Shown in pieces: positions 45,963 through 57,150 of a stretch of 64,000 nt of DNA. The position numbers and the translations under genes are program-made. How positions within the stretch are numbered: position 1 is the stretch's first letter; every line of letters starts with the position of its first letter. The notes under the pieces are model-generated. The model made no database searches. It was not told the DNA's origin and was given only the letters and a program-made list of their open reading frames with translations. Source of the DNA: Wurfbainia villosa (taxonomy: Eukaryota; Streptophyta; Magnoliopsida; Zingiberales; Zingiberaceae); NCBI GenBank assembly GCA_025175895.1, contig CM046005.1, positions 59,296,325-59,360,324 of the forward strand, given 5' to 3'.

Positions 45963-46224
45963 TTCACTTGAAGAGTCCCTTAGTCTCCCTTACCCCTAAC
46001 TATAATTTCCCATATTCCTCTAATAGTACAACCCTGTTGGGCTTTTGGTTATTGGATGCATCTATAGGGCTTGGCTATCTCTAGAGGTTTGGGGTTCAAT
46101 TCGTAGGCCTTGCATCCTTTTTGGCTCATTTTCTTTTATTTTTTAAAGAGCCCACATAAAGCCCATCATATTCAACCAAAAATTCTTGTAAAATTGCTAG
46201 AAATTTTATGGGCGTTACTACGAT

Positions 46225-48196
46225 GATTTCGGAAGTACCGACTCTTTAGAGGTGCCGATTGATGTCGAATTAGGAAGCTAGGGATTTGGCTTGCTAGCCA
46301 CCAATTTGAAGGACAAGGAGTAAACCCTCAGAGAATATCAGTCCCTACTATTATTGATTTGGTTATGAATAAGGCGTGTATACCTACACTGGTTAAGACG
46401 ATGAATGATCATTTACCTTATTATAGGAGGTATTGGAGGGGACATTTATCTGTCCCAGTATTTCTTCTAGAGAAGATCCGGAACTCTTTGTTAAAAGAGA
46501 GATGGACCTTTGAGATTATGCATCGATTATCGATGATAGAATGCGGTAGTGGTGGAAGGAAATGAATATCTTTCATTGTGGATAGAGGATCTGTTTAGAT
46601 AAGCTTAGGACACCTGTGTGTACTTTAGGATTGATTTATGACTGGCTTGTTGATATTGTAGTGACACGGTGTCATACAATTATCATTGTCGTTGTGATGA
46701 TTGTTATATCATCAACCTAGAGTAAAGAGAATACAGGTGTGTAGCGAAGACAATTTCATACTTGGTATGAATTATATGAGCTTATGGTTATCTTGTTAGA
46801 CTTATTGACGACTTAGTCATCCAGGGATTTGGGAAGTCGTGTATTCTGGTCACGATTGGATCAGTTGTGGTCGTTAGAGTTGCGTAACTTGCCCACTGTT
46901 GATGGTGGTAGTTGGAGTTGTGCACTCAGCCACTGTAGATGGTGGTTTCCTGGTAGTGATTTGATATTACTATAGATATGGATAGGACACTCTAGTGGTA
47001 CTACATCGCTAACTGGTTGAACCAGGAAGGTGATGGAATTTACTTGGTCTGAAGCTTGTGAAACTAGTTTCAGGGCTCAAACGATGATTGACTTTTACGC
47101 AAGTGTTGATTAATCATTCTGGTGTGGATGGAGGAGTAGTGTACATGGATGCATCATTTTCGGGGATTTGAGTGATTCCGATGCTATTGAATAAGACGTT
47201 TTCTAAGCTTACGACAGTTAAAGAACTGTGAGGTAAGCCGTCATATATATGACGTGGACTTAGCAGTGATTATGTTGTTTTGTAGAGGTGAGGAGCAGTA
47301 GTGCTCATGGGGTTTTGGCTAGCTACTGGATAGCTACTATAGAGTAGCTGGAACATGAATAGTTGTAACAAGGAAGTTTGGTCGTGATAGCCTCCCATGC
47401 ACTTACAGAGTGTGTAGTGGAGTGGATTTTGGACAGTAGATGGACTTCTCTTGTGAAAAGATAATTCCCCTTCTTTGTCTCCGAGGAGAATAATGAGTTA
47501 CAGACTTGTATTCATTTCCGGACGAGTTGCTTTAGGGGACTCATCATTCGAGATCGGTGATTTATTCGGAGTGAATCCGAAAAAGGTGAGTGTTGAAACG
47601 TTCCTCGTGGTGGAACGACATGGGGGACATGGACTGATTTAGTAGTTTGATGTGTCAACTATTTAAGGTGGAAAACTAGTAATCAGCAAGGTTCTGTACC
47701 GAGATGGACGTGATAGCTTAGTATGATGGACAATGTTGGGAGATTATTTAGAATTCGGAAAGGACTTGATGCGATTTCGGGTAATCAGTGATCGATTAGC
47801 CAAGACCACTCATTTTCTTCCGATCCATAAGATGAGTTTGTGAGATTGCTGGATAGGTATATACTGTGAAGATTTCCAATTTATGGAGTATCTTTGAGTA
47901 TCGTATGTGATAGCGATTCAGGATTTACCTTCGATTCTGGCAAAGTCTCTAACAGGTCACGGATATAGAGCTCCACTCTGGTACAGTTATGTACTTTTTG
48001 ATAGGTGGTCGATATGAAGATACTATTCATACTTTGGAAGGGTTGTTGGAAGCAGGTGTCAGAGCTCTTTATCAGTAACCCCACTTAGTCACTTGGGTGT
48101 GACTTGTCTCCAGATTCCTGAGATGGTTGTTGTGACATCTTGTAATCATACATGAGTGGGAAATTTGGGGACCAAATTTTTACTAGTAGGGGAGAA
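46225..48196 (+). pseudogene. G1 internal region, right part, with integrase remnant
   Basis: Degenerate coding sequence resumed after G2. At 46420-46570 it matches the G0 internal region on the other strand. Near 47790-47950 an integrase-like trace is readable with stops and shifts: AKTTHFLPIHKMS, then GVSLSIVCDSDSGFT, which correspond to the RLTKSAHFLP and GVPxSIVSDRDPRFT blocks of gypsy integrases. It lies about 250 bp before the polypurine tract, as expected for a gypsy gene order. No functional frame remains. Confidence 0.65.
48188..48196 (+). other. G1 polypurine tract
   Basis: AGGGGAGAA immediately before TGTTAAATACG, the 3' LTR start. Confidence 0.75.
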
Positions 48197-51100
48197 TGTT
48201 AAATACGAAAATTTAGAATACTAAATTAAAAGGTAAAAATTTAGGGAAAATAATCCTAGGAATTATTTTCGGGATTTTTGGAGAATTTTAGAAATTTTTC
48301 TAGAATTTTTCTAGGATTAAATGGGGCTTGTACGAGATATTTACGGGGATAAAATAAATAGGCTTTTGGAGGGACTATTTGAAATATCAATTTTGGGGGA
48401 TTAATGGGTTTGATTTAACCCTATGGGTATGATTTAACCCTATGGGTTTGATTTAACCCTATGCTTAAATACCAAAACCTAGGTTAGGGTTCAATTAAAA
48501 CCTAAGTTAGAAAACCTAGTTTCCTTTATTTTTTCCCTACTCCGGTCATGTTCCCCGCCGCATTCCCTTTCTCGAGGCTTCTCTTCACGCAACCACTCCG
48601 ACGGAGCCATCACACTCCCCGCGCCACCAACGCGCCACTGCTATTGCCTTCAGCCGTTGCTCAGACCTCCGTCATCGCCGACGAGCTCTTAGCACTGGTC
48701 GCCTCCTCCCTCACGAGATCTTGCGGGATCTCCGACCGCGTCACCCTTTGTTTTTCCCTTTCACCGCCGTCATCGCAGCATGCACTTCAGCCAGCGTCGG
48801 CCTGCCGGCCAGTCGTGGCTGCAGTCGTAGCCACTCGCATGCGACTCCACTTCGTCGCGATCGGCCTCCACCCCACACGCGACTCCGGCAGTGCCACAGT
48901 CATCGCAGCTGGCGATTCTCTTCCCACCTTTCTTCGTCATTTCCTTGCTCCTTCGTTTCCTCTATAATCCAGCGACTGTCGACGCTCTTGGTGGGAGATT
49001 CGACCTGTTGCCGTCGAAACTAGGTAAGGGTTTATCTCCTCTTACCTTGGACAACCAGTAATATTCTTTTCGTTGGGCTTGATCGATGAATTTGGTAATG
49101 GTATGGTGCCGGTGAACAGGGAACCCAGCGGGAGCTGGAGCAATGGTGTTGGGGTTAGGGTTCCGGCAGATTGGGTTATTGGTGAGGAGGGCTGCCGAGG
49201 GGAGCTTCCAATTTATGGAATATGTTTTGTTTTCCTTTGTGCTCTTTCGGTTCATTTAAATTTTGTGAATTTCGATCGAGTATTGGATTGTGGTTGCAAA
49301 TTTGTTGGATCGAAGAGTTGGATCGAGTTTGAGGTAAGGTTAGGGTTGATCTATGATTTTATCAGGTTTTGAATATGACAAAGTGGTTGCATGGTGGTTT
49401 GGCTGTGCGCTGTGAAGTTTGTGATGGCTGTGAATAAGGTTAGTGCGGGAGTGAATTGAAGATTGAGGATTTGGAATAGGCTGTACAGGATTTTGGGCAA
49501 CAATTAGGTTGTAGAGGCTGTTGGGCTTAAGGTGAGTCCTAAATTAATCTATAGTTGTTGGCTATGAGATTTAAGATGGAAAATTGGTAAGTTTCAGATA
49601 TGGGGGTTTATAAAGGCATAATATGTTGTTAATTGGTCTAATGATCGATAGAGATTGATGTGAAGACTTGATTAGGTTACGTGGATAGCTAGATCAATCT
49701 AGTTGATCGGGCTACGAAGTCGATATGGGATTCGATTCGATCAGTCGTTGTATGATTGTACTTAATCGTAATGGTTGTTATATGCAGGTTTCGGTCACGA
49801 GACAAGACCTCGGGCATGAAGATAGTTATCCCGAGTTTCATAGCAGGTGGGTATTTTGACTTATCTCCTAGATATAGTCATATTGATATGCTAGTTAGGA
49901 TAGCTTGCAATAATTTTCATGTTTATATGCCTAGTATGTTTTTGTGCCTACTTGATACATGCATTTGATCGGTTATGATTATTTCTTCCCTATTTTATTT
50001 GGATTATAGATATGTATATATTGGTTGTGTATATTATTCGGATATGTGTTTTAGTTGGATTTACATGCTTTAGTATCATGCACCATCTTGGATGATTGCA
50101 TGCTGGCTGGACGAGGTTCCTTTATAATTGAGCCCGCAGCCAGTTACATGGCCTGCACATGCTGCCACTCATGGTTTAGTGGTACATCAGGAGGGTGTGT
50201 GCAGTTGCTCTGTCAGGCTCCGCTGGTCCGCTCATGGGTAGCGATGAGGCAGCGTGGTAGCGGGCAAGGATCCCTCCTCTGGTCTATGACACCGAGAGAT
50301 GAGAGCTTAGCTCCCCCACTCTGTTTGGGGTAGGAGGATAGGTGTACTCCGACACCATCCTGTCCACTCGATCACTCAAGAGCAGTGATGGCAGAGTGCA
50401 CAGTTGTCATAGCCCTACCCACTCGTCTTCACCATCGCGTGTGAGGTGGCTGACTGGCGTCAGGAGTGACCATGTCATTTGCACGACATGCATTTTGCAT
50501 GGATAGCATTTGTATTGTGTTTGCTGCATTTTTATTGATGCCTTGGATGTTGCATATGATTGCCATGCATACAGGATACATATTTGTATATGGTGATGAC
50601 TTTATTTCTTCTAGTAGGGCACATGCTCCTATATCAGGGTAGGAGATTCAGGTAAGTACAGTCCTTTTGTATTTCTTTCTTGCATACCCTATATATGAGA
50701 CTGTACTGGCATGATTAGTATTGTTACCTATTTCTTTCCTTGCATATCGACTATATACGCTGAGTTCTTTGAACTTACCCCATGGTTTTATATTTATTTC
50801 AGGATGAAGCTGTCAGGAGAGTCCAGTTGCTATACCCCCCCCCCTCGTCGTGACAGTTTATTAGTTGTTTGAGTTATGGTTTTGGATTTTGTATAGAAGA
50901 TATGTTTAGGTCCTAATGTTTTGGTTATGTACTTGTGGAAGTTTGGAGATATTTGTTGTGTTTTGATGGACTATTCGATTGGTTTGGTTGTATGTTCCTG
51001 ATCAGATGGCAGAAGGGGTAGGTCTCAATGTTTTAGATCTTTTATTTTTTTTTTGTTGATGGCCTGAGGCCACATATTATGTATAATGTGTTGTGGTATG

Positions 51101-51281
51101 TTCCGGTCATGTTGACCGATGTATAGTGGCCGTGTAGGCCTTATATGAAAATGGGTATTGTCACCCGTACAGGGGAGATGCTGCCAGATTTTTGTCTTGC
51201 GGGGACTCCCTCAGGGCGTGACAATTTTAGGGGAGATGCTGTCGGATTTTTGTCTGGCGGGGACTCCCTCAAGGCGTGACA
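48197..51281 (+). mobile_element. G1 3' LTR
   Basis: 3,085 bp, intact, ending GTGACA at 51281 before the TSD ctctc. It preserves about 495 bp (48915-49409) missing from the 5' LTR. Short tandem duplications are visible at 48415-48465 (a gggtttgatttaaccctat unit) and at the end (51170-51281, the last 55 or so bases twice). A GC-rich block at 48540-48960 gives open frames in several phases, but these are not supported as a gene. Confidence 0.92.
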
Positions 51282-51560
51282 CTCTCTGTCCTACAGAGAG
51301 TCATAGTCAACTGATCAATGGACTCTCTATCCTGTAGAGAGCCATACTCAACTGATCATAACTCTCTATCCAATAGAGAGTCGTACTCAACTGATCGACG
51401 CACTCTCTATCCTAGAGAGAGTCGTACTCGACTGATAATAACTCTCTATATCCTGTAGAGAGTCATACCAATCTAATCGACGCACTCTCTATCCTGTAGA
51501 GAGTCGTACTCAACTGATGGACGCACTCTCTATCCTGTAGAGAGTCGTACTCATCCGATT
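51282..51560. repeat. hairpin minisatellite interrupted by G1
   Basis: Seven units of about 39-43 bp, each opening with an inverted repeat CTCTCTA...TAGAGAG and continuing tcRtactcaactgatc. One and a half further units lie left of G1 (about 7845-7889), so G1 landed inside the array and its TSD ctctc is the hairpin arm. The related solo LTR at 56369 has a single unit near 57545. Confidence 0.88.
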
Positions 51561-53360
51561 GTAACAAGCTAGGACCACTGGTCCGTAGCGACAAACTAAG
51601 TATCATTCCCCTGACCATTTACACGATACATGGTCGGTGGTAACATGCAACCTAAGGGTATTAGAATTAACCCTATGTTCAAAACATTACCTACCCACAG
51701 ATGACCTCTTTGCCCAATTTACTATCAGGTTGTCATCCGGACTTTACTATTCACACTTAACTAAACAAATTTTAAGTTACTTACATCACCTATATATATA
51801 ACTCCTAATCATGATTAAATGTAACATGATAGCAGCAATGAAGTTAATAACCAAGGGTAAAGTATCAAGCATAAGATAATAAGAGCAGGGTCAAGGTAAC
51901 ATGATCATATAAGATGATCATGCATCTAAATCTGTATGCATTAAACTACCTAACCAGGGTAGGAATTACCCACCTAATATGTAGCTCGTGCTGATTCTAT
52001 TTGCGTCCGCGAATTTGCCTCGTATCAAAATCCTGAAATCGGAGAATACCAATATAATCCAACAATAACACATCCAGATCAGTTAATTAAACAACGATAT
52101 GCAACTATAAATCTTACTTAATCTCCGCTTCAATTACAACCATCCTTTTAATCCGCTTAATGGAATCTGATCTGCCCCAATCATTAACTGCAAGTAAATC
52201 CCTTCCCATTGTTTTAAATCAATGAATCAACACAAAACATGATATACTTCTAATTAATAGATCAATACACAAACTCATCTACCTTAGATGTCATCGTTCA
52301 ACATCTTGCTCCCCAATTGATATTAAATCCAAATCTATCCAAATCCATCTTACCTTATGTTAATTCAATATCAACGACTTTAATCAACCCCTGATTATCC
52401 TAAACACATATCCCCTGTCGATCTTCAAATTCAATTGTATATCAATTCTCAATCGCCTATAATTGTAGTAGAACCCATGAGACAAATTCGGAGATACATC
52501 CCACTTTGATCACCTATAATCACATTATACCACATAATCATACTTGACAGAAAAAGAAAGAGGGAGATCCAAATAGATACCAGCAAATTGAAGCTATGCT
52601 GGCAGTACTCCTCCCCCAATCACTCTGTTCGTCGGAACTCCTCCTGCTGCCCTAGCATGCCGAAAATCGCAAGAGCAGTTCACAATCGGCAAACAAGAAG
52701 AAAATCATTGCCGATCTCCAAGCTCCCAGTGAGGCCACTCGCTCCCTGTGAAGACACATGCCGAAATCTCGCACGAGGAAAGTCACGATCGACGGTGATA
52801 GGGAAGGCGACATTGTTGTGCTCGCGCACAGGGAGGACAAAACGGGAGGTGCTCTGCTCGGGAACCTCGAGAGGCCGTGGACAGTCGCGGGGTGGCTGTG
52901 AGGTGAGGAGGGCGATGACCATGGGAAATGGTATGGCGAGATCGTGAGAAGATGAAGTGCAACCGTGATGAAATCGGGAAGAAGAGAGGCGACGACAAGG
53001 CGACGACGCAAGCGTGTGCGATGGTCAGAAGCAGAGGCCATCGGTAATTTGGGCATGGTCGGGCGCGCGAGGGAGAGAAGAGAAGAAGAAGATCGGGAGG
53101 GGAAAAGAATCGACGCGATTGGGAAATAGGAAAAAAAAATGGAAGGGATATAAAGGTTTTTAATTAAACCTATTAATTCCTAGCAGATAGTCTAAACATG
53201 CTTTACAAAAGCCTATCTGCTTTATACCCATGAAATATCCATAACACTTCCGTTTAAATCCAGAAAAATTTCTAAAAATTCCTAAAAAGTCTATAAGATA
53301 ATTTCTTAATTAACAAGGATATTTTATATATTATTAATATTTTTGTTTCAGTATTTTACA
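51282..53360 (-). mobile_element. G0 5' LTR, segment 3 (5' end of the LTR)
   Basis: The remaining part of the G0 LTR, ending on the plus strand with GTATTTTACA at 53360. The minus strand begins TGTAAAATACTG, comparable to TGTTAAATACGA of G1. A GC-rich block (52590-53060) corresponds to 48540-48960 in G1. Frames such as 52588-52947 are LTR sequence, not genes. Confidence 0.75.
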
Positions 53361-55463
53361 ATTAATATGCTTACATTTAAGTTCTTTTTAAAATAATTTT
53401 AATAAAAAAATGTATATCATGAAATTAGGATTTAATTCATCTTGACTTTTAAACTTCAAAATATTTTGTAAGTAAAATCATTTTTGACAAAAATATTTTG
53501 GTCTTGTAATAGTTTTACAAATTAATTTTCTTAGGATGCCCCTAAAATATTGTCGGAAATAATTTTGTTAACCTTGTTCATCTCACCAATTCTAGGTTTT
53601 CAATACACGTTAGCCTTATGTGTATCGTGAGAAGAGGGTTCATTATTTTTTGTTTAATTTTAATGAAAATTGAAAGTGTTTAAACTTGTGTTAGATTCAA
53701 GTTTAGCTTGGGATAATCAAGTAAGTTTTTCCAAAATCAACTTCCAGGTAGTAGCGAGACATATGACTTTCTTGGTTATCAGGTGGATCACTTCCTAAGC
53801 AAAGTCGAACAAGAAATCAAGTACTTGACTCACTTTGGACTAAACTTTGGTCTAACTAGTTAAAGATTTAGCGAGTTAGCTTCAATTAGTTTCGCTCAAC
53901 TTAGTGCACTAGGTAGTGACGAGGCATATGACATTCTTGGATATCAAGTTGACCACTTTCTAGATATGCACTTTGAAGAACTTCTCTAACTTACTATTAG
54001 TTCACTTTGTCTTAGTACTAGATTGTTTAAGTTTAAACTACTTTTTTTTCCTATCTAGTCTTTTCTAAATTAAGAAAATAATAACTAATTAAGCATACAA
54101 GAGTCTTATCTAATTAAGGAAACAAGAAGAGAGTTATCTCCCCTGAGTGGTAGATTTGATAGGTCTTGTTCACTAAGTGAACTTGACCTTTGGGAATCCA
54201 AAATTGATTTGGTCCAACTTGGTTGACTAAGCTAGTATTAGAAACCCATGCTTGGATTCAACCCTTATTATTTCTATTAAACAAAGACATATATGATCTA
54301 TTTGTGTCCTTAGCCTTGTATCCGAGTCCGGATTTGTTGTACACAACTCGTTGAGACCCAAGTATCATGTTGAGATACTTGGAGCCCAAGGTGAACCTTT
54401 CCAATTTTTCGGTTAGATCTTCTACTTGCCTTTTCAAGATGGAGTTCTCTTCCTCAAGCTTTGCAACTTGAGTGGAGTCTTTATCCTCAACATGGCAAGT
54501 TGAAGTCTTCGAGTTAACTTGCTCCTTAAGTACTTATTTTTTCTTAAGAAGTAAGTAGACTCGATTCTCGGACTTAGCTAGTTTTCTACATAGGCATGCT
54601 ATGATATTGTACAACCTATCTTTTAAAGGAGATGTTATCTTGTCTAGTCCTTTAGAAATGGATATGGATCTGTGGCTTGTCTCAGACTCGGACTCAGACT
54701 TGGAGCATGACTTACCTTTGGATTCATCGGCCACCATGAATGCTACAAAGCTTGTATTTGGTATTTTAGCATCCGACTTGTCTGATGATGGTTTGTCCAG
54801 GGTTGCCTTAGATGCTCCTTTCCTTTTCCTTTTTCTCGGTTTGGATTTCTTTCCCTTTTTGTTTTTTCCTACCATCAAAACCATACCATTCTCGGGTTGA
54901 CTCAAGTTAGCCTGTTCAAGCAATACAATTAATTTATCGCATACATTTTTAGCATTTTCAACCGATCTTACTTAGTTTAACTCACCATTGGTGAGCCTGC
55001 ATTTCAAGGTGTTAAATGCCTTGTAATCTATTTGTGCTTTATTCCTTGTTTCAAAGGACCATTTATCCAGATCTAACAACTCTCTCGAGTTGTGACCGGA
55101 GCTACGAATTCTTTACTAATAGAAAACAAAACTTCTGAGTTGGTTTTCAAGAAGCACTTCATTCACCGCTTCCTATAGCTAAAATCCTCTCCGTTAAAGA
55201 GAGGAGGGCGAACGGTACTATAACCTTCTAAGTGTAACATTCTTAATTAATTATGTTTTTTATTTTTAAATTCATAGAATATTAAATAAAAAATTATTCC
55301 TATAGTAAGATTGCAATGATTGAACTTGCACTAAAGTAAGATGGACAAGTAAAAAAAAATTATTCTAGTGCAAAAGACAAATAAAACTAATGCAAAAATA
55401 ATGAAATTAAAGAAAATTTTGATTTTGCTCTCTTTGGTAGTTTCACCAAAATCGGAGCGCCCC
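53361..55463 (-). pseudogene. gag: SIRE-like copia gag remnant
   Basis: Minus-strand gag fragment of a SIRE/Maximus-like copia element. From 55103 leftwards: LDLDKWSFETRNKAQIDYKA and FNTLKCRLTNGEL, a stop, then VENAKNVCDKLIVLLEQ. A lysine-rich and acidic stretch follows (54534-54923), then, after one in-frame TAA at 54534-54536, a coiled coil LKEQ...LEEENSILKRQVEDLTEKLE and the hallmark LGSQRVVYNKSGLGYK; near 54200 WIPKGQVHLV is readable. The rest of pol is absent. The stretch 53361-54130 is AT-rich and shows nothing recognisable. Confidence 0.8.
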
Positions 55464-55476
55464 TACTCTGATACCA
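55464..55476 (-). other. primer-binding site of the SIRE-like remnant
   Basis: The minus strand reads TGGTATCAGAGTA, two bases from the LTR end at 55479. Confidence 0.75.
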
Positions 55477-55478
55477 AT

Positions 55479-55779
55479 TGTAGGATCGAGTTCTACTGAG
55501 AGAGGGGGGGGGGGTGAATCTCGGTGTTCACAAATTTTTTTATTATTGAAATCTTTTCTTTTAATTTTTAAAAGATATTAGAGTAATGCAACGGAAAAAA
55601 AGACAAGTGCTCAAGGTTTTACTTAGATCACAACCCTAACTAGGTTGCTACTCCATGGCTCACGACTCTCAAAGAGTCGCCTTGATGGGCAATCCATTAA
55701 GAGACCCTCCGACTAGAGAACTCACAACTTCAAACGATATTCGTTTTTACACAAATGAAGGATGAGGTAACACACTACA
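55479..55779 (-). mobile_element. SIRE-like LTR, truncated
   Basis: About 300 bp of the primer-side end of an LTR, including the G-rich run at 55502-55514 followed by gtgaatctcgg, as in the LTRs at 40-1689 and 61027-62070. It stops at about 55779 where different sequence begins. Confidence 0.65.
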
Positions 55780-56368
55780 TGATAACTATCATTTTATCGT
55801 ATTATTTTGATCCTTAATATCAATGGTTTTATCCTCTCGAGTGATTAATTATTGATTATTAATATATTTTATGAGTTTTGATTCATTTTGGATCTTATTG
55901 TAAATTCTCCTAATTTTTGGACTTATATGATAATTTTATCTCTTGTTTGTAGGAGATTGAGATGAGCCAATAGACTAGACTCAAGTTGGATCAAATATGA
56001 CTTCATCTAAGGTCATAAAGGTCATTTTATGCTGGATTAATCAAAGCCCTTCATCAAGATCAAATACAATTCAATCAAAGGTTAAAATCCGATCAATTTG
56101 GACTATCCAATGAGATCGGCTTGATTCTGTGCCATCCATCCAAATCTGGAGAGATTCGATCCACACATCTTAACCATTTAATCTCAACCACTCATTCAGA
56201 TCTGATCAGATCCATCCATCTTAAATCGAAGCAATTCTGGTCATCGAATCTGATCTAGAATTTAATTATAAAAGGTAGCTTCTTCTTCTTGATCGCGGCT
56301 ACTTCTTCCCGATCCGCGATCTTTTCATCGAGCTCCACCATCATTTCCTTCCACCAAGCACCATTGGT
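55780..56368 (+). mobile_element. LTR-like fragment of unknown family
   Basis: It begins TGATAACTATCATTTTATCG and contains ataaaaggtag near 56268 followed by a C-rich leader-like stretch. The opening resembles LTR starts of some gypsy Tat/Athila-type elements, but I cannot confirm this. It is cut at 56368 by the solo LTR; C-rich sequence resumes at 63259. Confidence 0.4.
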
Positions 56369-56995
56369 GTCACGCCCTGAGAGTATACCGAGCCGAAAAA
56401 CAAACGGACAACATCTCCCTTGTACGTGACACTATATCCTATTGATACAAGGCCTTTCGACCACAATCACAACAACATATATAAATGTATATATAACAAA
56501 ATACAGTAGAAACTATCACAATGAAATAATAAACTACACTCAATGCATATCGGTATGACTGACCACAACATAAAGAAAGTATCATCAAAACCCGAATCAA
56601 CAAGTGCGTACATTAAGGTACTGACATATCTGAAGATCGGCAATGGTGCAAGTCATACAACCTGAGTATAAGTACCATAATACAACACCTATAACATGGT
56701 CGAGTAATCCTAACTCTATAATCAACAAAACTGACATAGTAACATTCTATGTCAAATACATAATGAACCGGGTCCATCCTGTATCACCTCAAGGTATTGG
56801 TCAAAGGTATACAATAGTCTGACCACTTCAATACTGGTAATCCACACACGACCATATAAAATATGCAAGTGGAATGCAAGATGATATACAATCAAATGCA
56901 GCAAGCATAACTCAAACAAATACATCATCCAACGATCATATATATAGACTCTATCTATATATATTCTCATCACACTGTGTTAGGACATCAAGTCG

Positions 56996-57046
56996 TTGCT
57001 AGTAGGCATGTGCATGACCATGATCAGATAGTATGGGTAGATGGCG

Positions 57047-57090
<44 letters not shown>

Positions 57091-57150
57091 CAAACGCCAT
57101 CTACCACGGCAATACAGATGCATGGTCATGCCTGTGCACCCTACTAGCTA
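56996..57150. repeat. long AT-cored palindrome
   Basis: A (TA)n tract at 57050-57087 is flanked by inverted arms. GTAGATGGCG pairs perfectly with CGCCATCTAC, and the arms extend to about 50 bp with bulges (CATGACCATG near 57012 with CATGGTCATG near 57121, and CTAGTAGG near 56999 with CCTACTAG near 57140). Confidence 0.85.

Larger units (their letters stand above)
16951..46219 (-). mobile_element. G2: Ty3/gypsy chromovirus of Tekay/Del type
   Basis: A complete minus-strand element of about 10.9 kb once C1 and C2 are removed. The LTRs start TGTCACGCCC and end GGGCGTTACA on the plus strand (the right copy ends in T). The left LTR is 16951-29307 (3' LTR), the right LTR 34101-46219 (5' LTR), with 4.8 kb internal. 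The TSD acgat is at 16946-16950 and 46220-46224. Gene order gag-protease-RT-RNaseH-integrase, a short chromodomain-like C-terminus and LTRs near 3 kb point to the Tekay/Del lineage; the lineage call is from recognition and was not tested on a tree. Confidence 0.93.
34101..46219 (-). mobile_element. G2 5' LTR (right), interrupted by C2
   Basis: Net length about 3,033 bp. It repeats all arrays of the left LTR: 31-bp (34530-34790), 52-58-bp (34935-35150), 23-bp (35215-35510), 87-bp (35741-35990) and 123-bp (from 35999). C2 is inserted at 36562. The outer end reads GGCGTTACT where the left LTR has GGCGTTACA. By eye the two LTRs differ by a few percent, so G2 is older than C2. Confidence 0.92.
7890..51281 (+). 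mobile_element. G1: Ty3/gypsy-like element inserted in the G0 LTR
   Basis: A complete but decayed plus-strand element: 5' LTR 7890-14311 (with an insertion), primer-binding site 14319, internal region 14312-16950 plus 46225-48196 (about 4.6 kb), polypurine tract 48188-48196 and 3' LTR 48197-51281. The LTRs begin TGTTAAATA and end GACA. The TSD ctctc is perfect (7885-7889 and 51282-51286). An integrase-like remnant lies just before the 3' LTR, giving the gypsy gene order. It hosts the double solo LTR at 8383 and the G2 element. The family is related to G0. Confidence 0.9.
1..53360 (-). mobile_element. G0: outermost Ty3/gypsy-like LTR element, partial, host of the nest
   Basis: This is a minus-strand element of which the window holds the complete 5' LTR (4250-53360, expanded by nested insertions), the primer-binding site at 4229-4242 and about 2.6 kb of internal region running left off the window. 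The LTR begins on the minus strand with TGTAAAATACTG (53360 leftwards) and ends with GGGGCTTGACA at 4250. It shares LTR layout and internal sequence with G1: minus-strand 1801-1920 matches plus-strand 46426-46550 closely. The gypsy assignment rests on G1, which keeps an integrase-like remnant; nothing in this copy shows pol clearly. The other LTR and the outer TSD lie outside the window. Confidence 0.75.

Noticed and set aside
48548..48967. 139-codon frame in a GC-rich block
   Set aside because: The block is part of the G1 LTR; the matching block at 8200-8380 and 12350-12510 is broken, and other frames are open too.
54601..54900. 99-codon plus-strand frame with an acidic/aromatic product
   Set aside because: It is the antisense shadow of the SIRE-like gag remnant on the minus strand.
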